From a virus: a stretch of DNA of 21,127 nt. The DNA lies in the IMG/VR virus record IMGVR_UViG_3300035670_001415, positions 1 to 21,127 of that record. The stretch is one strand, 5' to 3'. Positions within the stretch are counted from its first letter, which is position 1. Each line of letters begins with the position of its first letter. This document shows positions 7,053 to 14,581 of this stretch, one piece after another. The notes beneath the pieces are model-generated. The model was not told the DNA's origin. It ran no database searches and was given only the letters and a program-made list of their open reading frames with translations. Made by a program: the position numbers and the translations under genes.

Positions 7053-7591
7053 TGACGTCGCTCTCGATCGTCATCCCGACCATCGGCCGGGACACCCTGG
7101 AACGCGCCGACCGGTCGGCGTGTCGATGCGCTCAACGTGTCATTCGTGTCGCCGACGACTGCCCCGAGGTGCCAGCCGAGGTCCACGGCCAGTTCGGTGC
7201 GGCCGGCCTCGCCCGCAACGCCGGCCTTGACCTGGTCGACACGACGTTCGTCGGGTTCCTCGACGACGACGACGAGCTCGTCCCCGACGTCTACCGACGG
7301 GTGCTCGAGGGCAACGCAGACGCCGACCTGATCCTGCACACCGCCTGGCACCCGCAGCTCGGCCCGATCCCCCGACCCGGGTGGCTCACCGAGTTCGCCA
7401 ACACGACGATCGCGATGACGGTGCGCACCTCGGTACTGCGGTCACTCGGTGGTTTCGTCGCCGGGTTCCCGTTCACCTTCAAGGGTGAGGACTTCGAGTT
7501 GTTCCGCCGTTTCGTCGACCACGGGCGTGCCGTCGTGGCATCCCCCGAGGTCGCCTACCTGATCCGCCCCGAGGAGATCGACAGACGATGA
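7052..7591 (+). CDS. Compact GT2-family glycosyltransferase
   Basis: The 179-residue protein starts with LSIVIPTIGR, the classic first strand of GT2 enzymes. ARNAGLDLV follows, then VGFLDDDDELVP around residues 68-78, which carries the DxD-type acidic cluster for the metal and nucleotide-sugar. FKGEDFELFRRFVDHG (GED about 145-147) supplies the base and acceptor-side helix. The catalytic domain is complete in outline but small, with little beyond the core; GT2 proteins commonly have 220 or more residues. It is soluble by composition. ATG 7052 shares one base with the preceding stop; GTG 7049 would add one residue and cannot be excluded. It ends with ATGA at 7588-7591, overlapping the head-tail connector gene, so sugar transfer and head completion are translated in series. 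The acceptor is unknown. Confidence 0.85.
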   Translation: MTSLSIVIPTIGRDTLERADRSACRCAQRVIRVADDCPEVPAEVHGQFGAAGLARNAGLDLVDTTFVGFLDDDDELVPDVYRRVLEGNADADLILHTAWHPQLGPIPRPGWLTEFANTTIAMTVRTSVLRSLGGFVAGFPFTFKGEDFELFRRFVDHGRAVVASPEVAYLIRPEEIDRR

Positions 7592-8220
7592 GCATCTCCA
7601 ACGGGTACCTGACGATCGAGGAGGCGGTCAGCTACGTCGGCCGCAACGAATCCCGGGACACCTACGAGCTCGAGGACGTGGTGACCGCTGCGTCGCGGAT
7701 GGTCGACCGGCACTGCGGGCGGCACTTCTACCAGGCGTCCGCCGACGCCCGGGAGTTCGACGTCGACTCCGACGGCTACACGGTGACGTTCGGGGCGTTC
7801 AACGACCTCGTGTCGGTCACGTCCGTCGCCTACGACAACAACGACGACGGCGTGTACGAGTCGACCCTGACCGCTTCGCAGTACCAGCTGCTCGCACCGG
7901 TGCAGGGCCAAGCCCCGGGGACGTGGCCGTACACGCAGCTGCGCAACGTCACCTCGACGCTGCTGCCGTCGCCGCCGACGGCGTCCGGCCGTGAGCGTCT
8001 GATCCGCATCACGGGCACGTGGGGCTGGCCGGCGGTCCCGCCCGAGGTGAAGCAGGCGACACGCATCCTCGTCGCCGAACTGGCGAAGCTGCAGGACGCC
8101 CCGCTCATGGTCGCGGGCTTCTCGGAGTTCGGCGTGGTGCGGGTGTCGTCGTCGATGCCAGCCCGGGCCCGACAGCTGCTCCAGCCGTTCCGCCACCCCG
8201 ACAACGTGGGACTCGCCTGA
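7588..8220 (+). CDS. Head-tail connector/adaptor protein (HK97 gp6-like)
   Basis: This protein probably forms the ring below the portal that starts the neck. The 210-residue product begins with YLTIEEAVSYVG, a helix common to gp6-like adaptors. Next comes the pattern LEDVVTAASRMVDRHCGRHF, in which a helix leads to an aromatic-bearing RHF turn. A beta-rich middle (FDVDSDGYTVTFG, ITGTWGWPAVPPEVKQA) is followed by a final helix bundle. The ITGTWGWPAVPPEV segment and the helix after it are characteristic of this adaptor family. ATG 7588 overlaps the glycosyltransferase stop. Its TGA shares a base with the next ATG at 8220. The position between capsid and tail genes agrees with the role. In many phages this gene follows the capsid gene almost directly; here a glycosyltransferase cluster separates them. 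Confidence 0.85.
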   Translation: MSISNGYLTIEEAVSYVGRNESRDTYELEDVVTAASRMVDRHCGRHFYQASADAREFDVDSDGYTVTFGAFNDLVSVTSVAYDNNDDGVYESTLTASQYQLLAPVQGQAPGTWPYTQLRNVTSTLLPSPPTASGRERLIRITGTWGWPAVPPEVKQATRILVAELAKLQDAPLMVAGFSEFGVVRVSSSMPARARQLLQPFRHPDNVGLA

Positions 8221-8621
8221 TGGCCGCGACGCTCGGCGAGGTCCGCACCGCGCTGGCCTCCGCACTTGAGGACGCCTACCCCGGCTGGAACGTCTACCGG
8301 CTCCCACCGGAGACCGTCGAGGTCCCGGCGTTCGTCATCACCGGCTTCTCGGTCGTGCCGCAGGCCGCCGCCCGGGTCGACATGGCAGAGGCCGAGGTGA
8401 ACGTTCTGGTCTCGCACCGACACGTCGACCAGGTCGAACTCCTCGACGAGGTCCTGTCCCCTGGCGCCGACGGGTCGGTCTGGTCCTGCGTTGAGGCCGA
8501 CCCGTCGCTCGGCGGAGTGGTGTCGTCAACGGTCGTGACCGACGCCGGCAACTACCAGGCGACGACGGTCGCCGACGTCGCCTACTACGCCGCAGCGTTC
8601 AGCGTTCAGGTGATGCTCTGA
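8220..8621 (+). CDS. Neck or tail-terminator-like protein
   Basis: The 133-residue protein opens with a helix (TLGEVRTALASALEDAYPG) and then WNVYRLPPETVEVPAFVI. This is the helix, Tyr and Pro-Pro layout seen in small neck proteins that actinophage annotators call tail terminator or head-tail joining protein. The rest is beta-rich, with alternating Val and polar residues, and ends on the strand AAFSVQVML. It starts at ATG 8220 in a TGATG junction with the connector and ends in another TGATG with the next gene at 8621. Such proteins cap the tail tube at the head-proximal end. Order and pattern support a neck role, but which neck component it is remains uncertain. Confidence 0.75.
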   Translation: MAATLGEVRTALASALEDAYPGWNVYRLPPETVEVPAFVITGFSVVPQAAARVDMAEAEVNVLVSHRHVDQVELLDEVLSPGADGSVWSCVEADPSLGGVVSSTVVTDAGNYQATTVADVAYYAAAFSVQVML

Positions 8622-9208
8622 TGGGTCGCTCCTCGTCGCCGGCGGAACTGATCCGCAAGATCGAGGACACGACCGGCATGGCCGGTAAGAACAACAAGCG
8701 GGCGATCAAAAACGCCGCCGTGACGTTCAAGCAGGTCGGCCTGCGGATGCTCGCCGAGGAGGTCGGCTCCGACCTGCAGCTGTCGCACTGGCGGTACCGC
8801 AACGGCCAGTACATCCCACTGAAGCTCAACATCGGCTTCGAGCTCGAAGGCGAGCGGGACGTCAAGGCGATCATCCGACCCCGACCGTGGCCCCGGTGGG
8901 CTCGGGTCTCCGGCCCCTGGTACATGCTCGAGTTCGGCGCACAGCCCCACCGGATCGTGCCGAAGCCTTCACGGGTGAAGCGTCAGACACGCGACAAGGG
9001 CGCGAACACGAAGCGGGTCGGCGGCAGCCGGCGCCTCGTGTACCCGCCGGCGTTGCGGCTCGGCAACGGCCAGATGCGCTACGGCGTCAACCATCCCGGC
9101 ACCCGGCCGACGCGCCTGTGGTCACGCATCGGACGCGAGGCGAAGCGTCCTGCGTGGGAGCGGTACCGCCTGCAGATGGCGCGCGAGACGGTCAAGCGGT
9201 TCCAGTGA
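8621..9208 (+). CDS. HK97 gp10-like tail completion/neck protein
   Basis: The 195-residue, strongly basic protein has a helical start (ELIRKIEDTTGM), a long helix with FKQVGLRMLAEEVGSD, a beta section, and GPWYMLEFGAQPHRIVPK near residues 98-115. That last segment resembles the conserved EFG..PH segment of HK97 gp10-type morphogenesis proteins. A Lys/Arg-rich loop follows (residues 120-140), and then GVNHPGTRPTRLW, which recalls the HPGT-containing ending seen in this group. These proteins act at head-tail joining or tail completion. ATG 8621 overlaps the preceding TGA. The stop at 9206-9208 overlaps the GTG of the GT-B glycosyltransferase. The basic loop could contact DNA or acidic partners, but this is conjecture. 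Confidence 0.8.
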   Translation: MGRSSSPAELIRKIEDTTGMAGKNNKRAIKNAAVTFKQVGLRMLAEEVGSDLQLSHWRYRNGQYIPLKLNIGFELEGERDVKAIIRPRPWPRWARVSGPWYMLEFGAQPHRIVPKPSRVKRQTRDKGANTKRVGGSRRLVYPPALRLGNGQMRYGVNHPGTRPTRLWSRIGREAKRPAWERYRLQMARETVKRFQ

Positions 9209-10206
9209 GAGCCATCGTCGTCGGGCCGCTGGCGGCCTACTCGGTGGCCGACGTCGCCGCCGGCTGGGTGGACGGACTGCGCGAGGTCGGCGTCGACACG
9301 GCGTACTTCGACCTGTCGCTGCAGCTCGGCTACTTCCTCGCCGCCGAGGTGCGCGGCGAGACGATGACGGCGACGCAGGCCCGACAGGCGGTCACGTACA
9401 ACCTGCTCGCCGAGTGTTACCTGCTGCGACCCGACGTCGTGGTGATCGTCACCGGCAACGACCTCGACTACGAGCTCGCCGCCCGCATCGACGCGAAGAA
9501 GGTGCTCGTCCTCACCGAGTGCCCCTACGAGCTCGAAGGCCAGGCGCAGGCGTGCGCAGCGATCGAACCGGACCTGATCCTCGTCAACGACCCGCAGGGC
9601 GCCGAGGTGTACAGCCAGTTCGCCCCGACGTTCTACCTGCCGCACGCCTACCGGCCCGAGGTACACACACCGGGCAACTGGCGGCGGGACCTCGACTGCC
9701 TGTTCGTCGGCACCGGGTTCCCGAACCGGATCGAGTGGATCGCCTCGGCCGACTGGTCCGGGGTCGACCTGCACCTCGCCGGGATGTGGAAGGGCCTCGA
9801 CGACGCCCACCCGTTGCGCCGCTGCGTCCTCGACGTCGGCGTCGACGGCTGCACCGACAACGCCACCGAGACCGTGCCGCTCTACCAGCGGGCGGTCACC
9901 ACGTTCAACGTCTACCGGACCGACAGCTACGGGTCCCACAGCCACGCCGACGGCGTGGCGATCTCACCCCGCGAGGTCGAGGCCGTCATGTGCGGGGTGT
10001 GGCTGTCACGAGACCCCCGTCCTGAGGGCGACGAGGTCCTGTCGATGTTCCCGACGTTCACCTCGCCCGACGAGATGGTCGACCAGGTGCGCTGGGCGCT
10101 CGCCCATCCCGACGAGCGCGACGCCGCCGTCGAAGCCGGACGGGCGGCGCTCGCCGACCGGACGTTCGCCAACCACGCAGCCCGGGTTCTCGCCCGGCTG
10201 TTCTGA
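9205..10206 (+). CDS. GT-B fold glycosyltransferase, CgeB-like
   Basis: The 333-residue cytoplasmic protein has two Rossmann-like halves. The N-terminal half starts RAIVVGPLAAYSVADVAAGW, with a helix after the first strand as in GT-B enzymes; DVVVIVTGNDLDYEL and KKVLVLTECPYE continue the sheet. The C-terminal half holds DLDCLFVGTGFPNRIEWI and FNVYRTDSYGSHSH. SPREVEAVMCGVWLSRDP (about 254-271) is the donor-binding Glu motif of the CgeB-type group. It ends with an FTSPDEMVDQVRWALAHPDER-type helix and TFANHAARVL, also usual there. GTG 9205 overlaps the previous stop (GTGA). It separates the neck genes from the tail tube gene, which has its own strong ribosome binding site. A sugar-transfer role is well supported by fold; the tube protein or other virion proteins as acceptors are only a guess. 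Confidence 0.85.
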   Translation: MRAIVVGPLAAYSVADVAAGWVDGLREVGVDTAYFDLSLQLGYFLAAEVRGETMTATQARQAVTYNLLAECYLLRPDVVVIVTGNDLDYELAARIDAKKVLVLTECPYELEGQAQACAAIEPDLILVNDPQGAEVYSQFAPTFYLPHAYRPEVHTPGNWRRDLDCLFVGTGFPNRIEWIASADWSGVDLHLAGMWKGLDDAHPLRRCVLDVGVDGCTDNATETVPLYQRAVTTFNVYRTDSYGSHSHADGVAISPREVEAVMCGVWLSRDPRPEGDEVLSMFPTFTSPDEMVDQVRWALAHPDERDAAVEAGRAALADRTFANHAARVLARLF

Positions 10207-10233
10207 TCCCCAACCAACCAGGAGGAAGCCGAC

Positions 10234-10668
10234 ATGGCAACCAACGCAATCCACGGCCGCTTCGGTGCGCTGCTGGTCGACCAGTCGGCCGCTGCCAACG
10301 GGTCGGCATCACAGCTGGGCAACCTGTCCGACTGGTCGATCGACGGCCAGCGCGACCAGGTCGAGGTCTCGGTCCTCGGCGAGAACGTCAAGACCTACGT
10401 CGCCGGCATGTCCGACTTCACCGGGACGCTGAACGGCGTGCTCAACACGGCGTCCAACGGGATCTACACCGTCGCCGACGGGATCGCCCGGACCTTCTAC
10501 CTGTACGTCGACAACACCGACGCCACGTCCAAGTCCCCGGTCCCGACCGGGAAGGGCTACTGGTACGGGCAGGCGCTGTTCAACGGCGTCTCCACCCAGG
10601 GCGGCGTCGGCGACGCCGTGAAGTGGACGATCAACTGGTCCGCCGCCACCAGCATCTACCGGGTCTGA
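10234..10668 (+). CDS. Major tail tube protein
   Basis: The 144-residue protein has beta-rich, Gly/Ser/Thr-rich composition throughout, and its length and position fit a tail tube subunit. Notable segments are GRFGALLVDQSAAANGSA near the start, DWSIDGQRDQVEVSVLGE, FTGTLNGVL and the final WTINWSAATSIYRV. A pattern of an early strand naming the reference state, a DGQRD-type loop and an FxGTL strand is common in actinophage tube proteins. Tube subunits stack in rings around the tape measure. A strong ribosome binding site (GGAGG at 10221-10225, eight bases before ATG 10234) and a free 27-base leader set it apart from the coupled genes around it, consistent with a need for many copies. It sits directly before the chaperone and tape measure genes. 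Confidence 0.88.
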   Translation: MATNAIHGRFGALLVDQSAAANGSASQLGNLSDWSIDGQRDQVEVSVLGENVKTYVAGMSDFTGTLNGVLNTASNGIYTVADGIARTFYLYVDNTDATSKSPVPTGKGYWYGQALFNGVSTQGGVGDAVKWTINWSAATSIYRV

Positions 10669-10675
10669 CCTGCTG

Positions 10676-10990
10676 ATGCTCTCCTTCGCCTGCACTGTCC
10701 CGAACGGGCAGGTCGTTCGCCTGGACGACCTGCCCATCGAGGATCTCCAACGGCTCGCCGGCGACGCCGGACTCGAGTCGTGGTTCGACCTGTACATGCA
10801 GCCAGCCCGTCACGGGAAGGCGACCATCGCCCTCTATCGCCACTGCTGTCAGGTGGCGGGCGACAAGCCGGTCGAGCCGATCACCCCGAAGGTCATCCTG
10901 TCGGCGTTCACCGCCGTCGAGGACGACACGCTCCCGACCATGTGGGAGAACGGAAACCCTCCGACGGCGGACGACCAGACGACGCCGTGA
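10676..10990 (+). CDS. Tail assembly chaperone, short form (G-like)
   Basis: The 104-residue, helical protein lies between tube and tape measure, the standard place for the tail assembly chaperone that binds the tape measure during tail building. Segments such as LPIEDLQRLAGDAGLESW and KVILSAFTAVEDDTLP are mainly helical. The C-terminal 15 residues are Pro, Thr and Asp rich and probably disordered. The start ATG 10676 has only a weak upstream signal. A heptamer AAACCCT at 10954-10960 lies in the reading frame as A AAC CCT. A -1 shift there would join it to the frame ending at 11085, giving a 136-residue long form. The stop overlaps a GTG at 10987 in the -1 frame, so independent starting of the second part is also possible. 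Confidence 0.8.
   Translation: MLSFACTVPNGQVVRLDDLPIEDLQRLAGDAGLESWFDLYMQPARHGKATIALYRHCCQVAGDKPVEPITPKVILSAFTAVEDDTLPTMWENGNPPTADDQTTP
10954..10960 (+). promoter_or_regulatory. Candidate -1 ribosomal frameshift site (A AAC CCT)
   Basis: The heptamer fits the X XXY YYZ rule with X = A and Y = C, and it is in phase with the chaperone reading frame (AAC at 10955-10957, CCT at 10958-10960). A possible six-pair hairpin (10964-10969 with 10983-10988, 13-base loop) begins three bases downstream, which is rather close for a classic stimulator. A -1 slip leads without interruption into the frame that ends just at the tape measure start. Confidence 0.6.
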
Positions 10991-11085
10991 TCGTCTGGGC
11001 GGCCCGCCGGTACGGATGGACCCCACCCCAGGTTCGCCAGTGTTCGTGGCGTGACCTGCAGCTGTTGATGGAAGCGGAGCGCTGA
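10987..11085 (+). CDS. Tail assembly chaperone C-terminal (T-like) segment, -1 frame
   Basis: This stretch encodes VIVWAARRYGWTPPQ, then RDLQLLMEAER, 32 residues counted from GTG 10987. That is the kind of short helical segment found just before tape measure genes as the T part of chaperone G-T proteins. It is most likely made as part of a frameshift product: 95 residues of the upstream protein, then 41 residues from base 10960 to the stop at 11083-11085, with no stop in between. Separate initiation at GTG 10987, within the GTGA overlap, is the alternative and would give a very small free peptide. The stop shares a base with the tape measure ATG. The segment presumably contacts the tape measure protein. 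Confidence 0.7.
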   Translation: MIVWAARRYGWTPPQVRQCSWRDLQLLMEAER

Positions 11086-13691
11086 TGGCGACGACACGTG
11101 AGGTCCTCGAGTTCCTCATCGACGCCAACGTGCAGGGCTTCGTGTCCGGCATGGACAAGGCTGGGGCCGCCGCCGAACGTGAGCTCGGCAAGACCGACGA
11201 GCGCCTGGAGAAGATGGCCGGGCGCATGACCACGTGGGGCGCCGCCACCTTTGGTGCAGCGTCCGTCGCGGCGATCGGTCTGGGCAAGCTGGCGACGATG
11301 GCCGGCGAGTCCGAGGTCGCCCAGGCCAAGCTCGACAGCTCGATCGCCAACTCGACGCAGAGCTTCGTCGACAACGGCAAGGCGCTCGGCGACCTCGCCG
11401 ACCAGCTGATGGGCAGCACGGTCGTCGACGACGAGGCCGTCAAGGGTGTTGAGGCACTCCTCATTCAGTTCGGTTACACCGAGGACCAGGTCCTGGCGCT
11501 CACCCCGCTGGTCGTCGATTTGTCCCGCAAGATGGGCATCGACCTCGAGACCGCCGCGAAGGCGGTGGGGCGCGCCGCAGGCGGGTCGACCACAGCGCTG
11601 CAGCGCATGGGCATCCAGGTCGACGCCATTGGCGAGGGCTCGACCGACATGGAGCGGACGATTTCGGCTCTGCAGCAGACCGTCGGCGGGTTTGCCCAGC
11701 AGGAGGCGCAGACCTTCAACGGTCAGCTCGGCATCCTGAAGAACCAGCTGTCCGAAATCGGCGAACAGGTCGGCGTCGGCGCGGCGTCGACGTTGGGCAA
11801 CATCGTCGGGGTAGGCATCTCCCTCGCCGACGCACTCAACGGCGTCAACCCGGGGCTGTCGTCTGCGGCCGGGTCGCTGGCGACGATCTCGGCGATCGGC
11901 GCCGGCGGCCTTGGTGCGTTGTCGTTCGCGACCGGACAGTTCCTGCAGATGCGCGACAACCTGTCTGGCGTCTTCCAGAAGTTGCGCGACAGCAACGGCC
12001 AGCTCACGAACTTCGGGCGCGCCGCTGCAGGCATCGGGTCACTGGCGATCGGCGCAGCGATCACCGCTGCCGTGATCGAGATCGGCAACTCCTTCAACAA
12101 GGGCAGCCAGGACGCGAAAGCGTTCGCCGACAGCGTGCTCATCCTGTCGGGCGCCGCTTCCGGCGATCAGCTCCAAGCGTTCGGCACGGCCGTCCAGTCG
12201 AACGTCGGCACGCTGGACAGCTGGTCGCGCAGCGTCGACGACGCCATCAAGTTCGGCGGCGGATGGACCGAAAACCTGAGCTACATCGGGGTGTCCCTCG
12301 CGTCGATGGGCGCGCTGCTGCCCGTCACTGCGTTCCAGCGGTTTTTCGGAAACAACTCAGACCTCGTCACCCAGCTCGGCGAAGGCGCGAACGCCGCCGA
12401 GATCGACCTGAACCAGCTGGGCGAAACCGTCGACAAGCTCGCCGAGTCAGGCTCCATCCCGGCACTGAAGTCGGCGCTCGCCCAGCTCGACAACATCCAG
12501 ATCACCAACCCGGAGCAGCAGGCAGTCGTCGACGAGCAACGGGCCCGGCTGCAGGGCCTCGTCGACCAGCAGGTCAACGCCGCTGCCGGCCAGCGAAACC
12601 TCGACGTCGAAACCCGCAAGGCGACCGACGCCGCACGTCAGCAAGCGCTGGCAACCGGTGAAACAGCCGACGGTCTGGTCAAGGTGACAGCGACCGCCGA
12701 GGACCTAAAGGACATTCAGGGTGAGCTCACCCTCGAGCTCGCCAAGGTCACCGCCGAGTTCGACCTGGGTCGCGCTGCAGCCAAGGGATTCGCACGCGGC
12801 TACGAGGTCGTCACCGGGGACCTGCAGGGGATCGTCGACTCAGCGCAGGGTCTCGGCGAGGCGTTCAAGTCGTTCCGTACGACGACCGACGAGGAGGGCC
12901 AGACCGTCGCAGCCGTCCTGTCGGCGCTGCCGTCGGAGGGGTTCGACCCCGTCGCTGCGTCCCTCGGCGGGTACACCGAGGCGCAGAACAAGGCGGTCGA
13001 CGCGCTGCAGGGTTGGGGCGACGCCGTCAACAAGAGCCTGCAGGCACAGATCGCCGCCGGCGCCACGAACGAGGACGTGCTGGCCTCGGCGTCGAACTAC
13101 GAGGCGTTCCTGCGGAACTACCTCATCGGCACGCTCGGGATGTCCGAGGAAGCCGCCCGCCAGTACATCGAGACGGTCGGCCTCACGCCCGAGCAGGTGA
13201 ACACGCAGATCCTGATCTCCGGCACCGAGGAAGCAAAGGCGCAGCTGCAGTTCCTGCAAGCCGACTTCGACAACTTGCCCGCCGAGGTCCAGTCGGAGAT
13301 CTACGCCAAGGTCCGTCGAGGCGAATGGGACGCAGCGCTGGACGTCTACAACCAGTTCCAAGACAAGCAGGTCATCATCGGCGCCCTGTTCAGGCCCGGA
13401 ACGATCCTGGGCTGGTTCGGTCAGAAGAATCCTGACGGCACTCCACGAGCCATCGGCGGGCCCGTGGCGGCCGGTGAGACGTTCATGGTCGGCGAACGTG
13501 GCCCCGAGCTGTTCGTCCCGGAGACGTCGGGGATGATCGTGCCGAACAACCTGGTGCAGGACCTGTCGTCGTCACGTCAGACGTCAATGACGATCGGGTC
13601 GATCAACATCACCGAGTCGAGCGACGCCCGCCTGACCGCCTCCGAGGTGATCCGCCAGCAGCGCGACGCCATGTTCTTGGCGGGTGTGTGA
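11085..13691 (+). CDS. Tape measure protein
   Basis: The longest gene in the window encodes an 868-residue protein with the tape measure signature. It has a helical, Ala-rich N-terminal region (DKAGAAAERELGKTDERLEKMA), and three hydrophobic Gly/Ala segments at about residues 53-72, 258-287 and 311-335 that could reach or cross the host membrane. A long middle of coiled-coil and linker character follows. The C-terminal motif GETFMVGERGPELFVPETSG lies near residues 797-816, within a longer conserved end. The tape measure fixes tail length and helps DNA pass into the cell. At the usual rule of about 0.15 nm per residue it predicts a tail near 130 nm, fitting a siphovirus. No peptidoglycan hydrolase motif is obvious. 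ATG 11085 overlaps the chaperone stop, and its end overlaps the next gene. Confidence 0.92.
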   Translation: MATTREVLEFLIDANVQGFVSGMDKAGAAAERELGKTDERLEKMAGRMTTWGAATFGAASVAAIGLGKLATMAGESEVAQAKLDSSIANSTQSFVDNGKALGDLADQLMGSTVVDDEAVKGVEALLIQFGYTEDQVLALTPLVVDLSRKMGIDLETAAKAVGRAAGGSTTALQRMGIQVDAIGEGSTDMERTISALQQTVGGFAQQEAQTFNGQLGILKNQLSEIGEQVGVGAASTLGNIVGVGISLADALNGVNPGLSSAAGSLATISAIGAGGLGALSFATGQFLQMRDNLSGVFQKLRDSNGQLTNFGRAAAGIGSLAIGAAITAAVIEIGNSFNKGSQDAKAFADSVLILSGAASGDQLQAFGTAVQSNVGTLDSWSRSVDDAIKFGGGWTENLSYIGVSLASMGALLPVTAFQRFFGNNSDLVTQLGEGANAAEIDLNQLGETVDKLAESGSIPALKSALAQLDNIQITNPEQQAVVDEQRARLQGLVDQQVNAAAGQRNLDVETRKATDAARQQALATGETADGLVKVTATAEDLKDIQGELTLELAKVTAEFDLGRAAAKGFARGYEVVTGDLQGIVDSAQGLGEAFKSFRTTTDEEGQTVAAVLSALPSEGFDPVAASLGGYTEAQNKAVDALQGWGDAVNKSLQAQIAAGATNEDVLASASNYEAFLRNYLIGTLGMSEEAARQYIETVGLTPEQVNTQILISGTEEAKAQLQFLQADFDNLPAEVQSEIYAKVRRGEWDAALDVYNQFQDKQVIIGALFRPGTILGWFGQKNPDGTPRAIGGPVAAGETFMVGERGPELFVPETSGMIVPNNLVQDLSSSRQTSMTIGSINITESSDARLTASEVIRQQRDAMFLAGV

Positions 13692-14173
13692 TGGCCGGTC
13701 TGACGTGGACGACGACGGCCGGGGACCTGACCATCGGCGGCGTCGCGATGAACTGCGCCGGCTGGAAGCTGACCGGCGACTCGCTGATGCGCCTGTGGAT
13801 GCCAGCGCCCCAACGTGGCGACGACCGGATCGTGCCTGGCGCGTCGGGTGTCGTCGCGTTGCAGCGACGCAACACGTCACGTGCGGTGTCCCTGGACCTG
13901 CTGATCTCCGGTCTGGCCGACCGCAACGGGGTCGCAGCGACCGGCAGCTACGCCGCCCAGCTCTACACGAACATTGTCTACCTGCGCGACAACGTGGTCG
14001 CACCGACCGGCACCGGCGACGGCACCCGGTCCGCAGTGTTGACGATCCCGGGGGGCACCACGTTGACCGAGCCGGTGCACGTGCTGTCCCTTGAGACCGG
14101 TGAGGTGTCGCTCGACGGACGATGGGTGCGTGCCGTGCTCGGCATCAGCATCCCCAGCGGGAGGATTCAGTAA
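13691..14173 (+). CDS. Dit-like distal tail/minor tail protein
   Basis: The 160-residue protein follows the tape measure directly, the usual place of the distal tail (Dit) ring. It begins with short strands (LTWTTTAGDLTIGG, CAGWKLTG) and has a central RIVPGASGVVALQRR. This resembles the conserved loop found in actinophage proteins at this position, where an Arg-Val-Ile-Pro-Gly segment precedes an Arg-rich strand. SLDLLISGLADRNG and LYTNIVYLRDNVV then give the strand-helix pattern. The C-terminal part is a beta domain with LTIPGGTTL. It probably joins the tube to the hub. ATG 13691 shares a base with the tape measure stop; GTG 13688 is an alternative adding one residue. It ends in TAA, overlapping the next ATG by one base. 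Confidence 0.75.
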   Translation: MAGLTWTTTAGDLTIGGVAMNCAGWKLTGDSLMRLWMPAPQRGDDRIVPGASGVVALQRRNTSRAVSLDLLISGLADRNGVAATGSYAAQLYTNIVYLRDNVVAPTGTGDGTRSAVLTIPGGTTLTEPVHVLSLETGEVSLDGRWVRAVLGISIPSGRIQ

Positions 14174-14574
14174 TGGCCAATGCGCTCTATCCGAAGGGGA
14201 AGAAGGCGCTCCTCGACGGGGACATCGACCTGCTGAACGACACGATCAAGATCGTCCTGTGCGACTCGGGCTACACGTACTCGACGGCGCACGACAACCT
14301 GGACGACATCGGCGCATCGGCGCGTGTGGCGACCTCGAGCGCACTGGCCTCCAAGACCACGACCGATGGGGCCTTCGACGCCGCCGACGTGACCTACACG
14401 GCGCTCACCGGCGACACGGTGACCTCGTGGGTCCTGTTCAAGGACTCCGGCACCGAGTCGACCAGCACGCTCATCGGCTACTTCGACACGAAGTCAGACG
14501 CCTCGGCGCTGTCCTACACGCCGAACGGGTCGAACCTGACGCTCGTCTTCGGGTCGTCGATCTTCACGATCTGA
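14173..14574 (+). CDS. Small minor tail/baseplate-associated protein
   Basis: The 133-residue protein is from a group I recognise by pattern in many phage tail regions: an opening of the type ALYPKGKKALLDGDIDLLND, then TIKIVLCDSGYTYS, ASARVATSSALASKTTTDG and DVTYTALTGDTVTS. These resemble proteins that start with a residue block followed by IDWLNDTIKV and then a Gly/Thr-rich beta unit. Their function is not established; they are generally listed as minor tail proteins and may be part of the tip. ATG 14173 shares a base with the previous TAA, and GGGAGGA at 14159-14165 is a good ribosome binding site. An upstream in-frame start at 14122 would lie inside the previous gene and is less likely. 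Confidence 0.75.
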   Translation: MANALYPKGKKALLDGDIDLLNDTIKIVLCDSGYTYSTAHDNLDDIGASARVATSSALASKTTTDGAFDAADVTYTALTGDTVTSWVLFKDSGTESTSTLIGYFDTKSDASALSYTPNGSNLTLVFGSSIFTI

Positions 14575-14581
14575 GCCTGTC

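Noticed and set aside
8887-10206. A longer start for the GT-B enzyme at 8887
   Set aside because: The extension lies inside the gp10-like gene and lacks fold features; the Rossmann start RAIVVGP begins right after GTG 9205.
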